Part shown: positions 50,879 to 59,219 of the stretch, piece by piece
How positions within the stretch are numbered: position 1 is the stretch's first letter
Layout of the letters: each line of letters opens with the position of its first letter
Assembly (NCBI GenBank): GCA_910577235.1
Contig: CAJTMX010000007.1
Span: forward strand, 28,072 to 92,071
DNA: 64,000 nt
From: an uncultured Acetatifactor sp.
Lineage (GTDB): Bacteria > Bacillota > Clostridia > Lachnospirales > Lachnospiraceae
Direction: 5' to 3'
The notes under the pieces: generated by a model
Databases searched by the model: none
Seen by the model: the letters and a program-made list of their open reading frames with translations, nothing else
What the model was told of the DNA's origin: nothing
Translations under genes and position numbers: made by a program

Positions 50879-52414
50879 TTGAAAAATCCTACAGAAATCT
50901 GGAACTGCATACAAAGACACTGCAAAAAGGAATGGAAACTGGCATTTTCCAGTACTTTCGTGCTGGGCATTCTGATGCATATGCCCGTTATGCTGCGGGA
51001 TATCCCCAACCATGACGGGCTGGCCAGCATGTATTTTGACCAGAATATGATCACCTCAGGCAGGTGGTTTCTGACGGTGGCCTGCGGCGTCTCTTCCTAT
51101 TACACGCTGCCCTGGCTTATCGGCCTGCTGGCCATGCTGTATCTGGGCGTCGCGTCCGTATTGCTGACGGAATTTCTCGAGTTGAGACAGGGCTGGGCCA
51201 TCATACTGACCGGCGGCCTGTTGGCTGTCTTCCCTTCTCTGGCCTCCACCTTTGCCTATGTGTTTACCATGGACGGATATATGCTGGCGGTGCTTTTTTC
51301 CGTGCTGGCGGTATTGCTGACCAAAAAATACCGGCTGGGTTTTTTGCCCGGTGCCCTATGTCTGGCCTGCAGCCTGGGCATCTATCAGTCCTACCTGCCC
51401 TTTGCGGTGTTGCTCTGCCTGTACGGCGTCTATATGATCGCGGCGTCGGAAGATGCGTTTCGGGAAAAGCTCAAAAAAGTTTTCCGATATGTGTGGATGG
51501 GGGGGCTGGGGCTGGCGGCCTACTATGTGATCCTGCGGCTTTTATTGCTCATCCAGGGCAAGGAACTGGCCTCCTACCAGGGGATCAGCGGCATGGGCAG
51601 CGCGCCCCAGGCAGGACTCGGCGGCACCGTCCTGCAAATGTACCGGGACTTTTTGGCGTTTACTCTAAAGGGAAATGTGTTTATGAACAATTTTTTCTCC
51701 TGGGGAGCCATGATCCTGCTGGCGCTGAGCTGTGCGGCAACGCTGATCTGCCTGTGCCGTCAAAAAAAATGGTGGAAGAGTATCTGGTTTTTCGCTATAA
51801 TAGCTGTAACCGCGGTTGGGCTACCCCTTGCCATGAATCTGATCCTGGTCATCTCCCCGGATGTGACTTACCATCTGCTGATGCGCTATCACTGGGTGCT
51901 GTTGCCCATATGCATGACAGCCGCCGTCAGCAGATATGGCGAAAAGATCCCCTGGGCGTCCTGGCTGGCCCTGGCCTGCGGCCTGGTGCTGCTGTTTAAC
52001 TACGGGGTGACAGACCAGATCGCCTACTCTAACCTGCAAAAAAAATACGAGAAGACTTACGCCTACTGTGTCCGCCTGCTGGACCGCATTGAGCAGACGC
52101 CGGGTTACTATCAGGGCATCCCCATCGCCATGATCGGCGTGGTGGGAGATCAATCCTACCCGACCACAGATCTGACCGGGGACGTGACGGCAGGCATGAT
52201 CGGCATGGGCGGCGACAGCCTGCTCTACACCGGAGCCAACTATCAGGCATTTATTCAAAACTATCTGGGGGCAACGCTGAACATCCTCCCCCCGGAAGCC
52301 ATGGAAGACATGTATTACAGCGAACCCTACCGTGAGATGGAGAGTTTCCCTGCCCCTGACTCCATCCGCATCATAGACGGTGTCCTGTATATCAAGACCG
52401 AGAACAGGGAGTAG
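50879..52414 (+). CDS. GtrII-type glucosyltransferase-like membrane protein
   Basis: TTG start at 50879 with GAGG a few bases upstream; no ATG fits. The 511-residue polytopic protein has 'IPNHDGLASMYFDQNMITSG' followed by 'RWFL' (about 43-66). I associate this motif with the Glucos_trans_II family (phage-type O-antigen glucosylating proteins). About ten membrane segments and an outside C-terminal domain (about 390-511) follow. The downstream gene encodes a GtrB-like synthase, reproducing the gtrB/gtr pairing used to add side-branch glucose to surface polysaccharide. Sugar identity is inferred only from the family. Confidence 0.78.
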   Translation: MKNPTEIWNCIQRHCKKEWKLAFSSTFVLGILMHMPVMLRDIPNHDGLASMYFDQNMITSGRWFLTVACGVSSYYTLPWLIGLLAMLYLGVASVLLTEFLELRQGWAIILTGGLLAVFPSLASTFAYVFTMDGYMLAVLFSVLAVLLTKKYRLGFLPGALCLACSLGIYQSYLPFAVLLCLYGVYMIAASEDAFREKLKKVFRYVWMGGLGLAAYYVILRLLLLIQGKELASYQGISGMGSAPQAGLGGTVLQMYRDFLAFTLKGNVFMNNFFSWGAMILLALSCAATLICLCRQKKWWKSIWFFAIIAVTAVGLPLAMNLILVISPDVTYHLLMRYHWVLLPICMTAAVSRYGEKIPWASWLALACGLVLLFNYGVTDQIAYSNLQKKYEKTYAYCVRLLDRIEQTPGYYQGIPIAMIGVVGDQSYPTTDLTGDVTAGMIGMGGDSLLYTGANYQAFIQNYLGATLNILPPEAMEDMYYSEPYREMESFPAPDSIRIIDGVLYIKTENRE

Positions 52415-52471
52415 GCGGGGCAATGCCCCTTTAGCACAATATCCGAACCATCCAGAAAGGAGGGACAGGCC

Positions 52472-53419
52472 ATGGCATTACTGTCCATCGTACTACCCTC
52501 ATACAACGAAGAACAGAATATCGCCAACACCGTCCAGGTGCTGTCCCAGCTGCTACAGCAGGAGCAGATAGACTACGAACTGATCTTTGTCAGCGACGGT
52601 TCCCGGGACGGCACATATCAGGAGATCCTCAAGGCGGCGGAGCAGGACACCCGGGTCAAGGGGATAGAGTTCTCCCGAAACTTCGGAAAAGAAGCCAGTA
52701 TCTTCGCGGGCCTGCAGCTGGCATCGGGAGACGCGGCGGTGGTCATGGACTGCGACCTGCAGCATCCCCCTTCGGTGATCCCCCGGATGTGGGATCTGTG
52801 GAACGCGGGCTACGAGGTGGTGGAGGGCATCAAGACCAGTCGGGGACGGGAGAGCTTTCTGCACAAATGCTTTGCGGGAGTTTTCTACAAGATCATGAGC
52901 GGCCTGATGAAGATGGATATGAACGCCTCCTCGGACTACAAACTTCTGGACCGTAAAGTGGTGGATGTGCTGCTGAATCTACCGGAGAAAAATACATTTT
53001 TCCGGGCGCTGACCTTTTGGGCGGGTTTTAAGACCGTCAGCGTGGAGTACGAAGTGCAGGAGCGTGTCTATGGGGAGAGCAAATGGTCTTTCTTCAGTCT
53101 GATGCGCTATGCCGTCACCAACGTAACATCTTTCAGCACCCTCCCCTTGCAGCTGGTGACGGTGCTGGGAATAGTCTCCATCCTTTTCAGCCTGGTACTG
53201 GCGGTGCAGACTCTGGTAAAATACATTACAGGCACGGCGGTGGAGGGCTTTACCACCGTGATCCTGCTGATCCTGATCATCGGCGGCTCTATTATGCTGA
53301 GCCTGGGAATCATCGGTCATTACATTGCCCGGATCTACGAGGAGGTCAAGGGCCGTCCCCGGTATATTATCAGTCAGATGACGGATAATGTGCATGGGAA
53401 GGAGGCGCGGGGCCGATGA
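52472..53419 (+). CDS. GtrB-like bactoprenol-phosphate glycosyltransferase
   Basis: AAAGGAGG lies before the ATG. The 315-residue protein has 'SIVLPSYNEEQNI' (about 5-17), 'VSDGSRDGTYQEIL', 'FSRNFGKEASIFAGLQLASG' (about 68-87) and the D-x-D in 'MDCDLQHPPSVIP' (about 92-104). Two C-terminal membrane helices (about 228-252 and 262-288) are followed by 'GHYIARIYEEVKGRPRYI'. This is the standard GtrB architecture. It likely supplies the lipid-linked sugar for the GtrII-type protein encoded just upstream. It overlaps the acyltransferase gene by 4 bases. Confidence 0.92.
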   Translation: MALLSIVLPSYNEEQNIANTVQVLSQLLQQEQIDYELIFVSDGSRDGTYQEILKAAEQDTRVKGIEFSRNFGKEASIFAGLQLASGDAAVVMDCDLQHPPSVIPRMWDLWNAGYEVVEGIKTSRGRESFLHKCFAGVFYKIMSGLMKMDMNASSDYKLLDRKVVDVLLNLPEKNTFFRALTFWAGFKTVSVEYEVQERVYGESKWSFFSLMRYAVTNVTSFSTLPLQLVTVLGIVSILFSLVLAVQTLVKYITGTAVEGFTTVILLILIIGGSIMLSLGIIGHYIARIYEEVKGRPRYIISQMTDNVHGKEARGR

Positions 53420-54516
53420 AAAAAAGAATCGTAAGTATCGAGCTGCTGCGTATTCTGGCCATGATGATGGTGGTTATGCTGCATTATCTGTCCAAGGGAG
53501 AGCTGCTCACCTCCCTGACCCAGGAGTTTGGGGCGGGGGCTTATATCGCCTGGCTTATGGAGGCATTCTCCATTGTGGCCGTGAACGTCTATATGCTGAT
53601 CAGCGGGTACTTTCTGGTGGAATCGGGTTTTAAGATGCGGCGGCTGGCAGAGCTGGTCTGTCAGGTACTGTTTTACAGTCTGTTGATTCCCCCGGTGCTG
53701 CTGGCAGCAGGGATATTGCAGCCCCGGCAGGTGACGGTGTACCGTTTGCTGCAATATGTGTTTCCGGGACAGATGTCCCACTATTGGTTTATCACCGCCT
53801 ATCTGGCCATGTACCTGTTATCCCCGGTGCTGGCAGCGGGGGCCAAAGCGCTGAGCCGGACACAGCTGAGGAATACGATCTTGCTGTTGCTGCTCTTTTT
53901 TTCCGTGGGCAAGTCCGTGCTGCCCGTGCAGCTGGAGAATGATAATCTGGGATACGACGGCCTGTGGTTTATCTGCGTGTTTCTGGTGGCGGCCTATATG
54001 CGCCTGTATGGGATACCTTTTCTGCAAAAGGGCAAAAGGGCGGCGCTTTTTTATCTGGGCAGCTGCGTATTGATCTATGGGTTCACCATGGGAGTGCGGC
54101 TGTTTTATCTGAAAACAGGCCGGCTGGGCAACTTTATCCATGCGCCCTACGACTATAACCATATATTGAATCTGTTCGCGGCGATCTCCCTGTTTTACGC
54201 GTTCTCGGGCCTAAAACTGTCGGGGGACAGGCTCCCCGGCAAAGTGATCCTGCGGATAGCTCCCTATACGCTGGGGGTGTATCTGCTGCATGAACATGTG
54301 GAACTGCGCGCTCTCTGGCCGCACTGGCTGGGAGCAGACGCTGAGTATAGCTCCTGGCTGCTGGCGCCCCGGGCGTTGGGCTGCGTGACGGCGGTGTTCA
54401 CCGTGGGTATTCTGGTGGATATGGCCCGGGGAGCGGCGTTTCATGGGATAGAGAAGGCCGGAGAAAAGTTGCTGCGAAAAAAGGAGAATCAGGAGGAGAA
54501 AAATGATCACATTTAA
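53416..54516 (+). CDS. acyltransferase-3 family membrane protein (OafA-like)
   Basis: A 366-residue protein with about ten membrane segments. It begins 'RIVSIELLRILAMMMVVMLH' with the conserved Glu and Arg plus the His of 'MLHYLSKG', then 'SGYFLVESGF' and 'HYWFITAYLAMYLLSP'. The 'YTLGVYLLHEHVELR' near the end is also typical. These proteins move acetyl or other acyl groups across the membrane onto sugars. It has no attached SGNH domain, so a separate SGNH partner could complete it. The end overlaps the aminotransferase gene by 14 bases. Confidence 0.9.
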   Translation: MKKRIVSIELLRILAMMMVVMLHYLSKGELLTSLTQEFGAGAYIAWLMEAFSIVAVNVYMLISGYFLVESGFKMRRLAELVCQVLFYSLLIPPVLLAAGILQPRQVTVYRLLQYVFPGQMSHYWFITAYLAMYLLSPVLAAGAKALSRTQLRNTILLLLLFFSVGKSVLPVQLENDNLGYDGLWFICVFLVAAYMRLYGIPFLQKGKRAALFYLGSCVLIYGFTMGVRLFYLKTGRLGNFIHAPYDYNHILNLFAAISLFYAFSGLKLSGDRLPGKVILRIAPYTLGVYLLHEHVELRALWPHWLGADAEYSSWLLAPRALGCVTAVFTVGILVDMARGAAFHGIEKAGEKLLRKKENQEEKNDHI

Positions 54517-55633
54517 TGTGCCGCCCTACACGGGCAAGGAAATGGAATATATAAGGGAATGCGTGGAGAATCAAAAGATCTGCGGCGACGGGCCTTATAC
54601 CAAAAAGTGTAATCAGTGGATAGAGGACAAAACGGGTACCGCAAAATGTCTGCTCACCACCTCCTGCACCCATGCCACGGAGATGGCGGCTCTGCTCACC
54701 GGGGTTAAGGAGGGGGATGAAGTCATCATGCCTTCTTACACCTTTGTATCCACGGCGGACGCTTTTGTGCTGCGGGGGGCCACTCCCGTGTTTGTGGATA
54801 TCCGGCCGGATACCATGAATATAGACGAAAATCTGATCGAGGCGGCCATCACGGACAGGACCAGGGCTATCGTTCCCATGCATTATGCCGGTGTCTCCTG
54901 CGAGATGGGTAAGATCATGGAACTGGCGGGAAAATATCATCTGGCGGTGGTGGAGGACGCGGCACAGGGCATCATGTCCACCTATAAGGGCAAGGCCCTG
55001 GGCACTTTTGGAGAGTACGGGTGTTTCAGTTTCCATGAGACCAAGAATTTCAGTATGGGCGAGGGCGGCGCGCTGCTGATCCGGGATGAGGAAAATATCG
55101 AGGACGCCGAGATCATCCGGGAAAAGGGAACCAACCGCAGCAAATTTTACAGGGGCCAGATTGACAAATACACATGGATCAACTACGGTTCATCCTATCT
55201 GCCCAGCGATATGAACGCCGCTTATCTGTATGCTCAGCTGGAGCTGGCGGAAGAGATCACGGCTGCCCGCATGGCTTGTTGGGACAGATACTATGAGAAT
55301 CTGTATCCTTTGGCTCAGGCCGGGAAGATCGGGCTGCCCACAGTGCCGGAGGGATGCGTTCACAATGCGCATATGTTTTATATCAAGACTACGGATATAG
55401 AGGAGAGGACGGCGCTGATCGACTATCTGAAGGAGAGGGGCGTACACAGTGTGTTCCATTATATCCCGCTGCACACTGCGCCCGCGGGCCTGAAGTACGG
55501 CCGGTTCCATGGGGAGGACAGGTTTACCACCCGGGAGAGCGAACGGCTGCTGCGCCTTCCCATGTTCTATAGGCTCACTCCGGAGCAGGTGGATGAGATC
55601 AGTGCACATGTGAAAGGGTTTTACGGAAGGTAG
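54503..55633 (+). CDS. wecE: WecE/RffA-like dTDP-4-amino-4,6-dideoxygalactose transaminase
   Basis: A 376-residue PLP aminotransferase very similar to E. coli WecE (RffA). It shares 'FNVPPYTGKEMEYI' at the start, 'GDEVIMPSYTFVSTADAFVL' (71-90), 'RPDTMNIDENLIEAAITD' and 'EDAAQGIMSTYKGKALGT'. It also shares 'CFSFHETKNFSMGEGG' with Lys181 as Schiff-base lysine, and 'EKGTNRSKFYRGQIDKYTW'. It would make dTDP-4-amino-4,6-dideoxy-D-galactose (Fuc4N) from dTDP-4-keto-6-deoxyglucose. The partners RmlA and RmlB are not in the window; a WecD-like acetyltransferase could be the GNAT at 25543. Preceded by AGGAGG. Confidence 0.88.
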   Translation: MITFNVPPYTGKEMEYIRECVENQKICGDGPYTKKCNQWIEDKTGTAKCLLTTSCTHATEMAALLTGVKEGDEVIMPSYTFVSTADAFVLRGATPVFVDIRPDTMNIDENLIEAAITDRTRAIVPMHYAGVSCEMGKIMELAGKYHLAVVEDAAQGIMSTYKGKALGTFGEYGCFSFHETKNFSMGEGGALLIRDEENIEDAEIIREKGTNRSKFYRGQIDKYTWINYGSSYLPSDMNAAYLYAQLELAEEITAARMACWDRYYENLYPLAQAGKIGLPTVPEGCVHNAHMFYIKTTDIEERTALIDYLKERGVHSVFHYIPLHTAPAGLKYGRFHGEDRFTTRESERLLRLPMFYRLTPEQVDEISAHVKGFYGR

Positions 55634-55676
55634 ACCGGCGGCCAGCCGGGGGGGGGCCGGGCGGAAAGGTATATAG

Positions 55677-57095
55677 ATGCGGCGAGTAGGAATGCATATA
55701 CGGGGGGTGCTGCGGGCGGTTTTGGTCTGTGGCATGACCGTTCAGATAATGCTGGGCCTGGCCTGGCTTGTGAAAAATATGGGAGGGCTGCAAACCTTTC
55801 AGGAGAGCAGATGGCTGCTCACAGGCGGGGGCGTGGCGGGAAGACTTTACAGCGGCGCGCTGTACAGAGGTCTGGTGTCACTGCTGTCTTCCCATCTGCG
55901 GATATTGTATGGCATACAGCTGGCGGCGGCCTTCGCGTCGGCCTATGGGCTGGCGGCCTGCTTTATGGGAAAGGACCAAAAGGCGCTGCGGATATTGGGA
56001 GCGCTTGCACTGACTTTCATACCGCAGACTCTGCAATGTCATTTGGCGGTGCTGCCCTGGTCGTTGGGGACGTCGCTGCTGCTGGCGCAGATTGCTCTGT
56101 GGGTAGACCTGACCCACAACAGGACCAAGGAGTATGGCAGAGAGCGAAAGACTGTTATCGCCATGCTGGGGAGCTGGATGCTGCTGGTGTGCATCGTACC
56201 TGTGTACGCCTGGTTTTCTCTGCCTTTGCTGGCGGCTGTATTATGGCGCGCGGGAAAAAGCGGGGGGATTAAGAGACGTGTATTCCTGGGACTGACGGGA
56301 TTGGCTATAGCAGTCTGCTGCATGGCGGTGAATTGCGGTTTCAGCCCGTCCGCATGGAATCGGGAGCTGGCGGCCAATGCCTTGAGCCGTACAGGCTGGC
56401 CCCATTTTCAAAATGATTATGACAGTATACCTGAGCCGCTGCACAGCGAGATCGGGCTGGACACGGCCCGCAAGGTTTCCGCCTACGCGGACGGTGTGGA
56501 AATATCGCTGATCCCCAAACTGGAAGAATATTATGGACCGGAGGAGACCACTTCCATTCTGTGGGAACTGGCCGGATTGTGCCTGAAGAGAAATCTGCGG
56601 GCGGATGTGAAAAATGTGATATGGGACATGGCGGCTTACCATGCCACGCCGCCTATCTTTGCCATGCAGCTTAAAGGGAGAGCTTACGATTCCCACAGCG
56701 GCATCAATTATCAGCAGATGAAGAACCGGGCTCCGCTGCTGAGCCGGCGCTACGTGACTTATGCCGCCAGATGGTGGTGGCTGATGCTGGGCCTGGCGGT
56801 GATCCTGACAGGGTGTAAGCTGGCGGAGCGCGTTGTGAATCCCGACGTGCGTGCAGGGAAGGCAAAGGCTGGGACACCCGGCACCTGCGAAGGGAAAGCA
56901 AAGTCTGGGACACCCGGCGCGCGTAATTTTCTACAAAGTTGGTTTCCGGTGCTGGCGGGTGCGGAGTGGATGATACTGTATTTTGTGGCTCAGGGCAGCG
57001 GGATCATGGACTATAAAAAGACTTTGTGTGTTACGGTCCTTTGGTACGTGGCTGCGCTGTCGCGGCTGGGAAACAGAGAAGGGGGAGAAGGATGA
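55677..57095 (+). CDS. polytopic membrane protein of the glycan cluster
   Basis: A 472-residue protein with about nine membrane segments and one long outside loop (about 225-345) containing 'NALSRTGWPHFQNDYDSIPE'. It lacks the clear acidic first loop of GT-C enzymes, having only 'QTFQESRWLLTGG', so the function is open: divergent transferase, flippase helper or polymerase. A two-copy 12-residue repeat ('GKAKAGTPGTCE' and 'GKAKSGTPGA') sits in a linker near 394-415. A GC-rich stretch with a run of nine G's precedes it. ATG 55677 has AAGG upstream; ATG 55692 is an alternative. The stop overlaps the next gene by 4 bases. Confidence 0.6.
   Translation: MRRVGMHIRGVLRAVLVCGMTVQIMLGLAWLVKNMGGLQTFQESRWLLTGGGVAGRLYSGALYRGLVSLLSSHLRILYGIQLAAAFASAYGLAACFMGKDQKALRILGALALTFIPQTLQCHLAVLPWSLGTSLLLAQIALWVDLTHNRTKEYGRERKTVIAMLGSWMLLVCIVPVYAWFSLPLLAAVLWRAGKSGGIKRRVFLGLTGLAIAVCCMAVNCGFSPSAWNRELAANALSRTGWPHFQNDYDSIPEPLHSEIGLDTARKVSAYADGVEISLIPKLEEYYGPEETTSILWELAGLCLKRNLRADVKNVIWDMAAYHATPPIFAMQLKGRAYDSHSGINYQQMKNRAPLLSRRYVTYAARWWWLMLGLAVILTGCKLAERVVNPDVRAGKAKAGTPGTCEGKAKSGTPGARNFLQSWFPVLAGAEWMILYFVAQGSGIMDYKKTLCVTVLWYVAALSRLGNREGGEG
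56856..56927 (+). repeat. 36-nt in-frame tandem repeat
   Basis: Two units start at 56856 and 56892, both ending in CTGGGACACCCGGC, and encode a Gly/Lys/Ala linker repeat in the membrane protein. The frame is preserved. Confidence 0.8.
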
Positions 57096-58201
57096 AAGCG
57101 GTGATGGGTTGTCTGATACTGTGCATATGGCTTGTAGGGATACCGCTGCTCACAGGGGCAATCCCTGCTTTTTTCACAAAACGTCACAGAAATCCCGCGT
57201 TTATGTGGGTGAGCGGTTACATGATCTCCTGGGCCCTGTTTCAACTGGAGACGGTGCCTCTGGTGCTGACTCATATCTCCCGGAGCTTTGCGGCGCTGGT
57301 AAAGATATTCGGAATTTCTTCCCTGGCGGTGGCGGCGGCGGGAGCCTTTCTGCTCATCCGTTCCCGCAAGAGCGCGTCCCGCCTGTCTCTGGTCAGGGGA
57401 GACACAAAGGAGAGCAGGACGAACAGGATCTATTGGGGGATTTTTTTCGCGCTGGCGGCGCTGCAGCTGGTGCTGGCAGTGGCCATGAACTATCAGGACG
57501 GCGACGATGCCTATTATGTGGCTGTATCCACTCTGACGGAGAGCAGCAATACCATGTATGAGAAGATGCCCTATTCCATGGGAGTCACAGGACTGGACCT
57601 GCGTCACGGTCTGGCGCCTTTTCCCGTCTGGATCGCCTTTTTGGCCAGGATCTCGGGTCTGCCCACAGTCAGCGTTGCCCATGTGGCGGTTCCGCTGGCT
57701 CTGATTCCCACCACCTACCTGATCTTCTATCAGATAGGCGGGCAGCTTTTTGTGAAAAAGAAGGAAAAACTGCCCTTGTTTCTGAGCTTTACGGCCCTTC
57801 TCACGATATTCGGCAATTATTCGATCTACACGGCGGAGAATTTCATGCTGGCCCGCAGCCGCCAGGGAAAGGCGGCGCTGGGGAGCATTGTGATCCCCAT
57901 GGCTTTTCTGTTATATATGCTGATTCTGGAGCAGACCCAGCTCCAGGACGAGTCGGCCTCACAAGGCTCTCCGGGGAAAGGGAAATATAAGAGAACTTCA
58001 TGGATGCTCTGGCTGCTGCTGTGGGTTACAGTGCTGGCGGCCTGCCTCTGCACTACCATGGGCACCATGCTCATATGTCTGCTGCTGGGAACCGCCGGCC
58101 TGTGCTCCGCTTTCGTCTACCGAAAGCCCGGACTGGCGGTAAAGACCGCTCTGTGCTGTACCCCCGCTCTGGTCTATGCGGTGCTGTATTTTTTGGTTTA
58201 A
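57092..58201 (+). CDS. DUF6077-like multispan membrane protein
   Basis: ATG 57092 follows GGGGGAG and overlaps the preceding stop. The 369-residue protein has about ten membrane segments. 'YQDGDDAYYVAVSTLTES' (about 135-152) carries a D-G-D-D acidic loop, and 'RSRQGKAALGSIVIPMAFL' near 260 is the other block I associate with DUF6077 proteins. It ends soon after 'CCTPALVYAVLYFLV'. The next gene carries a membrane/outside domain that could be the missing C-terminal part, so this may be one half of a split protein. GT-C-like glycan function is inferred. Confidence 0.62.
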   Translation: MKAVMGCLILCIWLVGIPLLTGAIPAFFTKRHRNPAFMWVSGYMISWALFQLETVPLVLTHISRSFAALVKIFGISSLAVAAAGAFLLIRSRKSASRLSLVRGDTKESRTNRIYWGIFFALAALQLVLAVAMNYQDGDDAYYVAVSTLTESSNTMYEKMPYSMGVTGLDLRHGLAPFPVWIAFLARISGLPTVSVAHVAVPLALIPTTYLIFYQIGGQLFVKKKEKLPLFLSFTALLTIFGNYSIYTAENFMLARSRQGKAALGSIVIPMAFLLYMLILEQTQLQDESASQGSPGKGKYKRTSWMLWLLLWVTVLAACLCTTMGTMLICLLLGTAGLCSAFVYRKPGLAVKTALCCTPALVYAVLYFLV

Positions 58202-58376
58202 GAACTTTGTCTGTTTTGACCGGCTCCGTCACCAGGGGAGAAAGTTTTGCAATTGTCTGGAAAATGTAGAAATATACGATTGTGTAACCCCGTTTCAAGA
58301 TACAGGAGATGAGCAAAATAGACAAAATAAGGGCGACTTGCCACTGCATCGGAGCCCGTTTAGGAGGAACCGTTAT

Positions 58377-59138
58377 ATGTGGGACATGATCAGAACACTA
58401 TTCCAGGAATATATGGGAACAGGACTTATCGTAGGCTGGTATCTACTGTCTCTGCTGTATCTGTGGTTTACCGAAAAGGACAGACGCATACGTGTCCTGT
58501 TCCTCTATATGCCTCTGCTGCTGCTCTTACTGTACTTCAACCCCATATTCGCCCGTCTGATATGCATAGCCACCGGAGACGAGATCTATTACCGTATCCT
58601 CTGGCTGCTGCCGATGACGGTGGTGATAGCCTATGTGACCGTGAGCATCTACGGACGGATCAAGGGTGGGAAGAAATATTGTTTTGCTCTGATCTCGGCG
58701 GTGTTGGTAACGGTCAGCGGCAGCTGCGTTTACGCCAGTCCTCATTTTCACAGGGCAGAGAATCTTTACCATATGCCTCAGGCCGTCGTGGATATCTGCG
58801 ACGCGATCCAGGTGGAAGGCCGGGAGGTAATGGCGGTTTTTCCCAAGGAAATGCTCTCCTTTGTGCGCCAGTATACCCCTCTGGTATGTATGCCTTACGG
58901 GAGAGAGATGTTGGTGGAACGCTGGAATGCGGACAATCCTCTCTATGACGCCATGGAGGCGGAGGTGCTGGATATGGATGTGATACTGCCGCTTGCCAAG
59001 ACGTATTCCAGCCATTTTGTTATTGTGCCGGAAGACAAAGAGATTGTGGGCGATCCGGAAGAGTACGGTTTTACGCTAAAAGATCATATTGACGGTTATA
59101 TCATTTATCAGGATACCAATGTGTATATCGGACTGTGA
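58377..59138 (+). CDS. membrane protein with extracytoplasmic C-terminal domain
   Basis: ATG 58377 has AGGAGG nine bases upstream. The 253-residue protein has four membrane segments (about 13-30, 40-58, 74-95, 103-120) with 'FARLICIATGDEIYYRILWL' between them, then an outside domain (about 125-253) containing 'PEEYGFTLKDHIDGYIIYQD'. Such a tail is common at the C-terminus of GT-C and DUF6077-like proteins. It may work with, or have been split from, the product of the preceding gene. The 175 bases between them contain no clear promoter. Confidence 0.6.
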   Translation: MWDMIRTLFQEYMGTGLIVGWYLLSLLYLWFTEKDRRIRVLFLYMPLLLLLLYFNPIFARLICIATGDEIYYRILWLLPMTVVIAYVTVSIYGRIKGGKKYCFALISAVLVTVSGSCVYASPHFHRAENLYHMPQAVVDICDAIQVEGREVMAVFPKEMLSFVRQYTPLVCMPYGREMLVERWNADNPLYDAMEAEVLDMDVILPLAKTYSSHFVIVPEDKEIVGDPEEYGFTLKDHIDGYIIYQDTNVYIGL

Positions 59139-59219
59139 TATGCGGGGAGAGGTAAAGTTTGCAGGTATACTTTCAAATATTGATTGGTATGCGCGGTGGA
59201 GCACTTAAAGAGGTGTAAA

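Noticed and set aside
54503..55633. Second PseC-type aminotransferase
   Set aside because: Its start, 'GDEVIMPSYTFVSTADAF' and 'FHETKN' match WecE/RffA, not PseC, which is clearly encoded at 30358-31551.
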